Source of the DNA: Streptomyces chrestomyceticus JCM 4735 | Lineage (GTDB): Bacteria > Actinomycetota > Actinomycetes > Streptomycetales > Streptomycetaceae | Direction: 5' to 3' | Assembly (NCBI RefSeq): GCF_003865135.1 | Contig: NZ_BHZC01000001.1 | Span: forward strand, 2,170,001-2,234,000 | DNA: 64,000 nucleotides | Part shown: one piece after another, positions 57,403 through 64,000 of the stretch | How the letters are laid out: the number at the start of each line of letters is the position of its first letter | Numbering within the stretch: the stretch's first letter is position 1 | Translations under genes and position numbers: made by a program | The notes under the pieces: model-generated | Told to the model about the DNA's origin: nothing | What the model saw: the letters and a program-made list of their open reading frames with translations, nothing else | Databases searched by the model: none

Positions 57403-57468
57403 ATGGCACCGGTGCGTACCCCCAGCCCAGGTGATCCGGCCCGGCCCGCGGCACCGCCCGCGCGCTGA
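57403..57468 (+). CDS. 21-aa leader ORF between riboswitch and mmsA
   Basis: ATG at 57403 with GGAG 13 nt upstream encodes a 21-residue Pro/Ala/Arg-rich peptide ending APPAR. It lies in the expression-platform region. It may be a translated leader or simply chance; there is no homology to judge by. Confidence 0.25.
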   Translation: MAPVRTPSPGDPARPAAPPAR

Positions 57469-57580
57469 CGGTTCCACGCCTTTCGCGTCCCACGGCCCCG
57501 CCACGGACCGCGCGCCATCCGCGCGGCCCGCGGGCCCGGCCGTGCCATCCCCGGATCACACCTGACGAGAGCAGGCCCCC

Positions 57581-59080
57581 ATGGTCCGAGAACTGACCCA
57601 TTTCATCGGCGGCAAGCACGTACCGGGAACATCGGGTGCTTACGGCGACGTGTACGACCCCAACACCGGCACCGTGCAGGCCCGGGTGCCGCTCGCGGAC
57701 CCGGGCGAGACGGCGGCCGCCGTCGCCGACGCCGCGGCCGCCCAGCCCGAGTGGGGCGAGTGGAACCCGCAGCGGCGCGCCCGCGTCCTGCTGAACTTCC
57801 TGCGCCTGGTGGAGGGCGAGCGGGACGCGCTGGCCCGGCTGCTGTCCAGCGAGCACGGCAAGACGGTCGCGGACGCGCACGGCGACCTCCAGCGCGGCCT
57901 GGAGGTGGTGGAGTTCGCGGCCGGCATCCCGCACCTGCTCAAGGGCGAGTTCACCGACAACGCCGGGACCGGCATCGACGTGCACTCGCTGCGCCGTCCC
58001 ATCGGCGTGGTGGCCGGGATCACCCCGTTCAACTTCCCCGCGATGATCCCGCTGTGGAAGATCGCGCCGGCCGTCGCCTGCGGCAACGCGTTCATCCTCA
58101 AGCCGTCCGAGCGGGCGCCTTCGGTGCCGCTGCGGCTGGCCGAGCTGTTCCTGGAGGCGGGGCTGCCGCCGGGCGTCCTCAACGTCGTGCACGGCGGCAA
58201 GGAGTCGGTGGACACGCTGCTGGAGGACCCGCGGGTCGAGGCGCTCGGCTTCGTCGGGTCGACCCCGATCGCCGCCCACATCTACGCGACCGCCGCCGCG
58301 CACGGCAAGCGCGCCCAGTGCTTCGGCGGCGCCAAGAACCACCTGATCGTGATGCCGGACGCCGACCTCGACCAGGTGGTGGACGCGCTGGTCGGCGCCG
58401 GGTACGGGTCGGCGGGCGAGCGCTGCATGGCGGTCTCGGTCGCCGTGCCGGTGGGCGAGGAGACCGCCGACGCGCTGGTGGCGCGGCTCAAGGAGCGGGT
58501 CGGCACGCTGCGCATCGGCCGCTCCGACGACCCGCACGCCGACTTCGGGCCGCTGGTGAGCCGGGACGCGCTGGACCGGGTCCGTGCCTACGTGGACCTC
58601 GGCGTCACCGAGGGCGCCGAACTGGTCGTCGACGGGCGGGACTTCACCCTCCCCGGCCACGAGGACGGCTTCTTCGCGGGCGCGTCGCTCTTCGACCGGG
58701 TCACCCCGGACATGCGGATCTACCAGGAGGAGATCTTCGGCCCGGTCCTGTCGGTGGTACGGGCCGCGGACTACGAGGAGGCGCTGCGGCTGCCCACGGA
58801 GCACCCGTACGGCAACGGCGTGGCCATCTTCACCCGCGACGGCGACACCGCGCGGGACTTCAGCCGCCGGGTGAACACCGGCATGATCGGCGTGAACGTG
58901 CCGATCCCGGTGCCGGTCGCGTACCACACCTTCGGCGGCTGGAAGCGGTCCGGCTTCGGCGACCTCAACCAGCACGGCCCGGACGCGATCCGCTTCTACA
59001 CCCGCACCAAGACCGTCACCTCGCGCTGGCCCTCCGGGGTCAAGGAGGGCGCGAGCTTCACCCTCCCGACGATGGGCTGA
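57581..59080 (+). CDS. mmsA: Methylmalonate-semialdehyde dehydrogenase (CoA-acylating)
   Basis: 499-aa aldehyde dehydrogenase that converts methylmalonate semialdehyde to propionyl-CoA in valine catabolism. ITPFNFPAMIPLWK and GSTPIAAHIY are NAD-binding blocks; the nucleophile Cys is in GSAGERCMAVS and INVPIPVPVAYHTFGG is the MmsA-specific tail. The canonical ALDH Glu base is absent at ELGGK (here FGGAKNH), as in CoA-acylating members. First gene of a five-gene operon behind the B12 riboswitch; propionyl-CoA made here is normally processed by B12-dependent methylmalonyl-CoA mutase. Confidence 0.95.
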   Translation: MVRELTHFIGGKHVPGTSGAYGDVYDPNTGTVQARVPLADPGETAAAVADAAAAQPEWGEWNPQRRARVLLNFLRLVEGERDALARLLSSEHGKTVADAHGDLQRGLEVVEFAAGIPHLLKGEFTDNAGTGIDVHSLRRPIGVVAGITPFNFPAMIPLWKIAPAVACGNAFILKPSERAPSVPLRLAELFLEAGLPPGVLNVVHGGKESVDTLLEDPRVEALGFVGSTPIAAHIYATAAAHGKRAQCFGGAKNHLIVMPDADLDQVVDALVGAGYGSAGERCMAVSVAVPVGEETADALVARLKERVGTLRIGRSDDPHADFGPLVSRDALDRVRAYVDLGVTEGAELVVDGRDFTLPGHEDGFFAGASLFDRVTPDMRIYQEEIFGPVLSVVRAADYEEALRLPTEHPYGNGVAIFTRDGDTARDFSRRVNTGMIGVNVPIPVPVAYHTFGGWKRSGFGDLNQHGPDAIRFYTRTKTVTSRWPSGVKEGASFTLPTMG

Positions 59081-59085
59081 GAGCG

Positions 59086-60297
59086 ATGAGCGTCATGACC
59101 ACCGCCACCCCGGCCGCCGCGCTGACCTCGCTCACCGCCGACCAGCTCGCCATCGTCGAGACGACGCTGGACTTCGCGCAGGAGCACATCGCGCCGCACG
59201 CCGTGGCCTGGGACCAGGACAAGCACTTCCCCGTGGACGTGCTCCGCAAGGCCGCCGGGCTCGGGCTCGGCGGGATCTACGTACGGGAGGAGCACGGCGG
59301 GTCCGCGCTGAGCCGCGCGGACGGCGTGCTGGTCTTCGAAGTACTGGCCACCGCATGCCCGTCCATCGCGGGCTATCTCTCCATCCACAACATGGTCGCC
59401 TGGATGATCGACCGGTACGGGAACGAAGCGCAGCGCGCCCGTTGGCTGCCCGGCCTGTGCTCGATGGCCGACCTGGGCAGCTACTGCCTGACCGAGCCGG
59501 GCGCCGGGTCGGACGCGGCGGCGCTGCGCACCCGCGCGGTGCGCGACGGCGACGACTACGTGCTGACCGGCGTGAAGCAGTTCATCTCCGGCGCCGGAAC
59601 CTCGCAGGTGTACGTGGTGATGGCCCGTACCGGCGAGGACGGGCCCGGCGGCATCTCGGCGTTCCTGGTCGAGCGGGACGATCCGGGGCTGTCGTTCGGC
59701 GCCAACGAGAAGAAGATGGGCTGGAACGCGCAGCCCACCCGGCAGGTGCTCCTCGACGAGGTGCGTGTCCCCGCCGACCGGCTGCTGGGTGCCGAGGGCG
59801 ACGGCTTCCGTATCGCGATGAGCGGGCTGAACGGCGGCCGCCTCGGCATCGCCGCCTGCTCCCTCGGCGGCGGGCAGAGCGCGCTGCACGCGGCGCAGGC
59901 GTACCTCGCGGACCGGGAGGCGTTCGGGGGCCGGCTGCTGGAGGCGCAGGCGCTGCAGTTCCGGCTCGCCGACATGGCGACCGAGCTGGCCGCCGCCCGC
60001 GCGCTGGTGCGGCAGGCGGCCGAGGCGCTGGACCGGGCCGACCCGCAGGCGCCGCAGCTCTGCGCGATGGCCAAGCGGTTCGCCACCGACACGGGCTACT
60101 CCGTCGCCGACCGTGCGCTGCAACTGCACGGGGGCTATGGCTACCTGAGTGAGTACGGCATCGAGAAGATCGTCCGCGATCTTCGGGTGCACCAGATCCT
60201 GGAAGGGACGAACGAGATCATGCGCGTGATCGTGGCCCGCGGGCTGACCGGGGCGAAGACCGGCGGCACCCGCGCCGGGGCGGGGGCCGCCCGATGA
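59086..60297 (+). CDS. Acyl-CoA dehydrogenase, probably isobutyryl-CoA dehydrogenase
   Basis: 403-aa FAD enzyme. Signature blocks: CLTEPGAGSDAAAL, KQFISGAGTSQVYVVMAR and the C-terminal LQLHGGYGYLSEYGIEKIVRD and ILEGTNEIMRVI. By position in a valine operon its substrate is probably isobutyryl-CoA (giving methacrylyl-CoA). Starts 5 bp after mmsA; its stop overlaps the next ATG. Confidence 0.9.
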   Translation: MSVMTTATPAAALTSLTADQLAIVETTLDFAQEHIAPHAVAWDQDKHFPVDVLRKAAGLGLGGIYVREEHGGSALSRADGVLVFEVLATACPSIAGYLSIHNMVAWMIDRYGNEAQRARWLPGLCSMADLGSYCLTEPGAGSDAAALRTRAVRDGDDYVLTGVKQFISGAGTSQVYVVMARTGEDGPGGISAFLVERDDPGLSFGANEKKMGWNAQPTRQVLLDEVRVPADRLLGAEGDGFRIAMSGLNGGRLGIAACSLGGGQSALHAAQAYLADREAFGGRLLEAQALQFRLADMATELAAARALVRQAAEALDRADPQAPQLCAMAKRFATDTGYSVADRALQLHGGYGYLSEYGIEKIVRDLRVHQILEGTNEIMRVIVARGLTGAKTGGTRAGAGAAR

Positions 60298-61364
60298 CCG
60301 ACGACTCCGTACTGCTGCGGACCGAGGGCCGCACGGCGTACCTCACCCTCAACCGGCCCAAGGCGCTCAACGCCCTCGACCACGCCATGGTGCGCCGGAT
60401 CGCCGCGGCCCTGGACGCATGGGAGCACGACCCGGCGGTCGGCACCGTGGTGATCACGGGTGCCGGTGAGCGCGGGCTGTGCGCGGGCGGCGACATCCGC
60501 GCCATCCACGAGGACGCGCGCTCCGGCGGCGGCGCCGCGTCCGCCGCGTTCTGGCGCGACGAGTACCGACTCAACGCCCGTATCGCCCGCTTCCCCAAGC
60601 CGTACGTCGCCGTCATGGACGGCATCGTGATGGGCGGCGGCGTCGGCGTCTCGGCGCACGGCAGCGTACGGATCGTCACCGAGCGCTCCAAGGTCGCCAT
60701 GCCGGAGACCGGCATCGGCTTCGTACCGGACGTCGGCGGCACCTATCTGCTGGCGCTCGCGCCCGGGGAACTGGGCACGCACCTGGCGCTCACCGGGGCG
60801 CCGGTGGGGGCCGGGGACGCGCTGCTGTGCGGGCTCGCCGACCACTTCGTCCCGTCGGACCGGGTGCCGGAACTCCTGACGGACCTCGCCGCCGACGCGG
60901 TGCCCGAGGTACTGCCCCGGTACGTACAGGAAGCGCCCGAGGGCGAACTGGCGGCCCACCGCGAGTGGATCGACCCCTGCTACGCGGCCGGCACCGTCGA
61001 GGAGATCGTGGACCGGCTGCTCGGCAGCGGCGTCCCGGAGGCCAAGGAGGCCGCCGAGACGATCCTCGCCAAGTCCCCCACCTCGCTGAAGGTCACCCTG
61101 GCCGCCCTGCGCCGGGCCCGCGACCTGGGGCCGCTGGAGCGGGTCCTGGACCAGGAGTACCGCGTCTCGTGCGCGGCGCTGACCGCGCCGGACCTGGTCG
61201 AGGGCATCCGCGCGCAGGTGATCGACAAGGACCGCCGGCCGCGCTGGTCCCCCGCCACCCTCACCGAGGTCACGGACCAGGACGTGGCCCGGTTCTTCGC
61301 CCCGCTCGGCGCCCGCGAACTGGGACTCGCCGACGGCGCCGCCCCACAGGAGGTGCCGTGGTGA
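60294..61364 (+). CDS. 3-hydroxyisobutyryl-CoA hydrolase (crotonase family)
   Basis: 356 aa, crotonase fold with the longer C-terminus of HIBYL-CoA hydrolases. AGGDIRAIHED is the first oxyanion-hole block, MDGIVMGGGVGVSAHG the second, and PETGIGFVPDVGGTYLL contains the catalytic Glu. It releases 3-hydroxyisobutyrate from its CoA ester. Coupled to its neighbours by ATGA and GTGA overlaps. Confidence 0.9.
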   Translation: MTDDSVLLRTEGRTAYLTLNRPKALNALDHAMVRRIAAALDAWEHDPAVGTVVITGAGERGLCAGGDIRAIHEDARSGGGAASAAFWRDEYRLNARIARFPKPYVAVMDGIVMGGGVGVSAHGSVRIVTERSKVAMPETGIGFVPDVGGTYLLALAPGELGTHLALTGAPVGAGDALLCGLADHFVPSDRVPELLTDLAADAVPEVLPRYVQEAPEGELAAHREWIDPCYAAGTVEEIVDRLLGSGVPEAKEAAETILAKSPTSLKVTLAALRRARDLGPLERVLDQEYRVSCAALTAPDLVEGIRAQVIDKDRRPRWSPATLTEVTDQDVARFFAPLGARELGLADGAAPQEVPW

Positions 61365-62332
61365 GCACGGAGACACCGCACAGGAACAGCGGACCCACCG
61401 CCGTCGGATTCATCGGCCTCGGCAACATGGGCGGTCCGATGGCCGCCAACCTGGTCAAGGCCGGTCACCGGGTGACCGGTTTCGACCTCGTACCGGAAGC
61501 ACTGGCGACCGCCGCCGACGTCGGCGTCACACCGGCCGCCTCGGCGACCGCCGCCGTGACGGACGCGGACGTGGTGATCACCATGCTGCCCGCCGGACGG
61601 CACGTCCTGGCCCTCTACCAGGACGGCGGGCTGCTCGCGGCAGCGCGCCCCGGCACCCTGTTCATCGACTGCTCGACCATCGACGTGGCCGACGCCCGCG
61701 CCGCCCACGAAGCCGCCGTACGGGCCGGCCACCAGGCGCTGGACGCACCGGTCTCGGGCGGTGTGGTCGGGGCCGAGGCCGGGACGCTGACGTTCATGGC
61801 GGGCGGCGGCGAGGCGGAGTTCGCGCGCGCCGAACCGCTGCTCGCGGCGATGGGCAAGAAGGCGGTGCACTGCGGCGCGGCGGGCGCCGGGCAGGCCGCG
61901 AAGATCTGCAACAACATGATCCTCGGCATATCGATGATCGGCGTCAGCGAGGCGTTCGTCCTCGGGGAGAGCCTGGGCCTGTCCCACCAGGCCCTGTACG
62001 ACGTGGCGTCCACCGCCAGCGGCCAGTGCTGGGCCCTGAGCGTCAACTGCCCGGTGCCGGGCCCGGTCCCGGGCAGCCCCGCCAACCACGACTACCGCCC
62101 CGGGTTCGCTGCGCCGCTGATGGCCAAGGACCTGGGCCTGGCCGCCAACGCGGTCCGCGCCGCCGGTGTGGACGCGGAACTCGGCCTGCGGGCCGCCGAA
62201 CTGTACGCGGCGTTCGCCGAGGGCGACGGCGCGGCCGAGGACTTCTCCGGCATCGTCCGCACCATCAGACAGCGCTCCGGCACGGGCACAGGCACCGGCA
62301 CTACCACTGAGAACGGAACCCCCACCGCATGA
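61361..62332 (+). CDS. mmsB: 3-hydroxyisobutyrate dehydrogenase
   Basis: 323 aa. Rossmann motif [20 protein letters not shown], substrate-site [22 protein letters not shown] and catalytic Lys in [12 protein letters not shown] are the family signatures. It oxidises 3-hydroxyisobutyrate to methylmalonate semialdehyde, the substrate of mmsA. A GTGTGTGT stretch near the C-terminus comes from a short tandem repeat. GTG start overlaps the previous stop. Confidence 0.94.
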   Translation: MSTETPHRNSGPTAVGFIGLGNMGGPMAANLVKAGHRVTGFDLVPEALATAADVGVTPAASATAAVTDADVVITMLPAGRHVLALYQDGGLLAAARPGTLFIDCSTIDVADARAAHEAAVRAGHQALDAPVSGGVVGAEAGTLTFMAGGGEAEFARAEPLLAAMGKKAVHCGAAGAGQAAKICNNMILGISMIGVSEAFVLGESLGLSHQALYDVASTASGQCWALSVNCPVPGPVPGSPANHDYRPGFAAPLMAKDLGLAANAVRAAGVDAELGLRAAELYAAFAEGDGAAEDFSGIVRTIRQRSGTGTGTGTTTENGTPTA

Positions 62333-63138
62333 CCGACACCACCACCCCCGCCGACGCCCGTACCCACCCGTACGAAACGATCCTCGTCGAGCGCACCGGC
62401 CGCACCGCCACCCTCACCCTCAACCGCCCCAAGGCGCTCAACGCCCTCAACCTCCAGGTGATGACCGAGGTCGTGGCGGCCACCGAGGAACTGGACCGCG
62501 ACCCGGACATCGGCTGCATCGTCATCACCGGCTCGGTGAAGGCGTTCGCCGCCGGAGCCGACATCAAGGAGATGCGCCCGCAGTCGTACATGGACATGTA
62601 CCTCAGCGACTGGTTCACCGCCTGGGACCGCCTCGGCGCCCTCCGCACCCCCACCGTCGCGGCAGTCGCCGGGCACGCGCTGGGCGGCGGCTGCGAACTG
62701 GCGATGCTCTGCGACATCCTGCTCGCCGCCGACACCGCCGTCTTCGGCCAGCCCGAGATCAAACTGGGCGTCATCCCGGGCATCGGCGGTTCCCAGCGCC
62801 TCACCCGCGCCGTCGGCAAGGCCAGGGCGATGGACCTCTGCCTGACCGGCCGCACCATGGACGCCACGGAGGCCGAACGCGCCGGACTCGTCTCCCGGGT
62901 GGTACCGGCCGCCGACCTGCTGACCGAGGCCCGCACCGTCGCCGGACAGGTGGCGGCGATGTCCGCGCCGGTCGCCATGATGGCCAAGGAAGCCGTCAAC
63001 CGCGCCTTCGAAACCACCCTCGCCGAGGGCGTCCGCTTCGAACGCCGCCTGTTCCACGCGGTATTCGCCACCGCGGACCAGAAGGAGGGCATGACGGCGT
63101 TCGTGGAGAAGCGGGCGGCGGAGTTCACTCACCGGTGA
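62329..63138 (+). CDS. Enoyl-CoA hydratase
   Basis: 269-aa crotonase. Both catalytic glutamates are present ([14 protein letters not shown] and [20 protein letters not shown]) as is the oxyanion block AAGADIKEM. In this operon it probably hydrates methacrylyl-CoA to 3-hydroxyisobutyryl-CoA, completing the isobutyryl-CoA to propionyl-CoA route. ATG overlaps the mmsB stop; its 3' end overlaps the convergent regulator gene by 10 bp. Confidence 0.93.
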   Translation: MTDTTTPADARTHPYETILVERTGRTATLTLNRPKALNALNLQVMTEVVAATEELDRDPDIGCIVITGSVKAFAAGADIKEMRPQSYMDMYLSDWFTAWDRLGALRTPTVAAVAGHALGGGCELAMLCDILLAADTAVFGQPEIKLGVIPGIGGSQRLTRAVGKARAMDLCLTGRTMDATEAERAGLVSRVVPAADLLTEARTVAGQVAAMSAPVAMMAKEAVNRAFETTLAEGVRFERRLFHAVFATADQKEGMTAFVEKRAAEFTHR

Positions 63139-64000
63139 GCGTCCTCGGGGCCCGCCACGCCGGGACGGGCCCCGACCACCGGATACGGCACATGCGTCCG
63201 CCGATCCGGGTCCACCGCGAGGCGGCCGCCCGCCGGGGGCCGGGCGCGCTGGGTGCAGTCGCGGCGTTCGCAGAGGCGGCAGCCGAGGCCGATGGGGGTG
63301 GCCGCTCGGGGTCGTCGAGGGCGATGCCTGCCGCGTAGACGAGGCGGTGGGCGTGGCGGAGTTCGCAGCCGAGGGCGACGGCGAAGTCGGCGCGGGGGGC
63401 GTGGTGGCCGAAGCCACCTCGGGTCACGGTGCGGGCGATCCAGAAGTGGCGTTTGCCGTCCGGCATCTCGGCGACCTGGGTGAGGACGCGGCCGGGGGCG
63501 GCGAACGCCTCGTAGACCGTCCACAGGGGGCAGGTGCCGCCCAGGCGGGAGAAGTGGAAGTCGGTGGCGGACTGGCGTTTGGAGATGTTGCCGGCCCGGT
63601 CCACGCGCAGGAAGGCGAAGGGGACGCCGCGCCGGCCGGTGCGCTGGAGGGTGCTGAGGCGGTGGCAGACCGTTTCGAAGCCGACGCCGAAGCGGGCCTG
63701 GAGGAGTTCGATGTCGTAGTGGAGTTCCTCGGCGGCCGCGTGGAAGGCGGTGTACGGCATGAGGAGCGCGCCCGCGAAGTAGTCGGCGAGGCCGATGCGG
63801 GTGAGGGCGGCGGATTCGGGCGAGGAGGGGTGGGCGGTGGCGGTGAGGGTGTCGAGGAGGCTGCCCTGTTCCAGTAAGGCCAGTTGAGTGGCCAGTTGGA
63901 AGGCCCGGCGGCCTTCGGTGAGCCAGGGTGAGAGGAAGAGCAGGCCCGCTTCGGGATCGTAGCGGCGGACGTCGGGGGACCGGCCCGGGGCGGCCTGGAC
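63129..64000 (-). pseudogene. RamB/ScfR-type regulator paralog, partial and frameshifted
   Basis: The visible 3' ~290 codons match the middle and C-terminal domains of the 55717-57126 protein (RAFQLATQLALLEQG, YFAGALLMPYTAFHAAAEEL, ATDFHFSRLGGTCPLWTVYEAF). The 5' end lies beyond the window. Near 63295-63310, after LDDPER, the frame shifts; in the other frame the family ending ATPIGLGCRLCERRDCTQRA continues to a stop at 63129-63131. One added base at the GG/CC-rich site repairs it. The C-terminal tail past the Cys cluster overlaps echA. Probably the local regulator of the valine/propionate genes. Confidence 0.75.

Overview
The window is high-G+C actinobacterial chromosome, almost certainly Streptomyces. 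Codon use is strongly GC-biased, GTG starts and 4-bp ATGA/GTGA gene overlaps are common, and the markers fit: acnA beside a MurA-type paralog, DasR-type and iron-box operators, a Streptomyces-style GH92 secreted mannosidase, RamB/aceA, and a valine-degradation operon.

Layout. (1) 1-9 kb: partial ngcE-like N-acetylglucosamine/chitobiose-binding lipoprotein (a DasR-box-like site lies upstream), a secreted GH92 alpha-mannosidase behind a LacI-type operator, a secreted FG-GAP repeat protein bracketed by related hairpins, and aconitase acnA. (2) 9-13 kb: an iron-siderophore ABC importer (ATPase, lipoprotein, double-length permease) behind a near-consensus iron box; iron-box-like sites also lie in front of divergent acnA. 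(3) 13-23.4 kb: an HTH regulator with five 10-bp-phased half-sites at its start, a hydrolase, a DNA polymerase III alpha paralog, a LysR regulator, an NDH-2-like oxidoreductase, a DUF1648/GntR pair, and an HTH-MurA fusion gene broken by two apparent frameshifts.

(4) 23.4-45.7 kb is an accessory, defence-like island. It opens with a 2241-aa DUF4011-helicase-Vsr-like-DUF3320 protein, followed by degraded ORFs. A minus-strand block then holds a TIR/deoxyribosyltransferase-like protein, an AlpA-like HTH, a conserved protein of unknown role, two paralogous STAND-like NTPases, a class III nucleotidyl-cyclase-like protein and a CRP-family cyclic-nucleotide receptor. The cyclase C-terminus, both NTPase N-termini and an 81-aa ORF share a short G/N-rich motif of the form GNINTGTVHGGQ. 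This looks like an amyloid-type signalling tag joining effector and sensor, and the combination is the best candidate here for an undescribed conflict or signalling system. The island ends with a kinase-PP2C-vWA (TerY-P type) triad.

(5) 46-54 kb: an MFS transporter with an EIIA-like gene, a DeoR regulator divergent from a HAD hydrolase (similar palindromes at both promoters), and a translationally coupled three-gene operon (class III aminotransferase, inositol-monophosphatase-like, zinc dehydrogenase) that looks like a small aminocyclitol or amino-sugar pathway. (6) 54-64 kb: isocitrate lyase aceA divergent from ramB, then a cobalamin riboswitch ahead of a valine-catabolic operon (mmsA, acyl-CoA dehydrogenase, 3-hydroxyisobutyryl-CoA hydrolase, mmsB, enoyl-CoA hydratase), and a partial RamB/ScfR-type regulator at the edge.

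A cross-cutting observation: at least five otherwise well-conserved genes are interrupted by single-base frameshifts at or beside C/G homopolymers. Either the assembly has homopolymer-length errors or decay is unusually concentrated there, so those genes should be treated as probably intact until re-sequenced.
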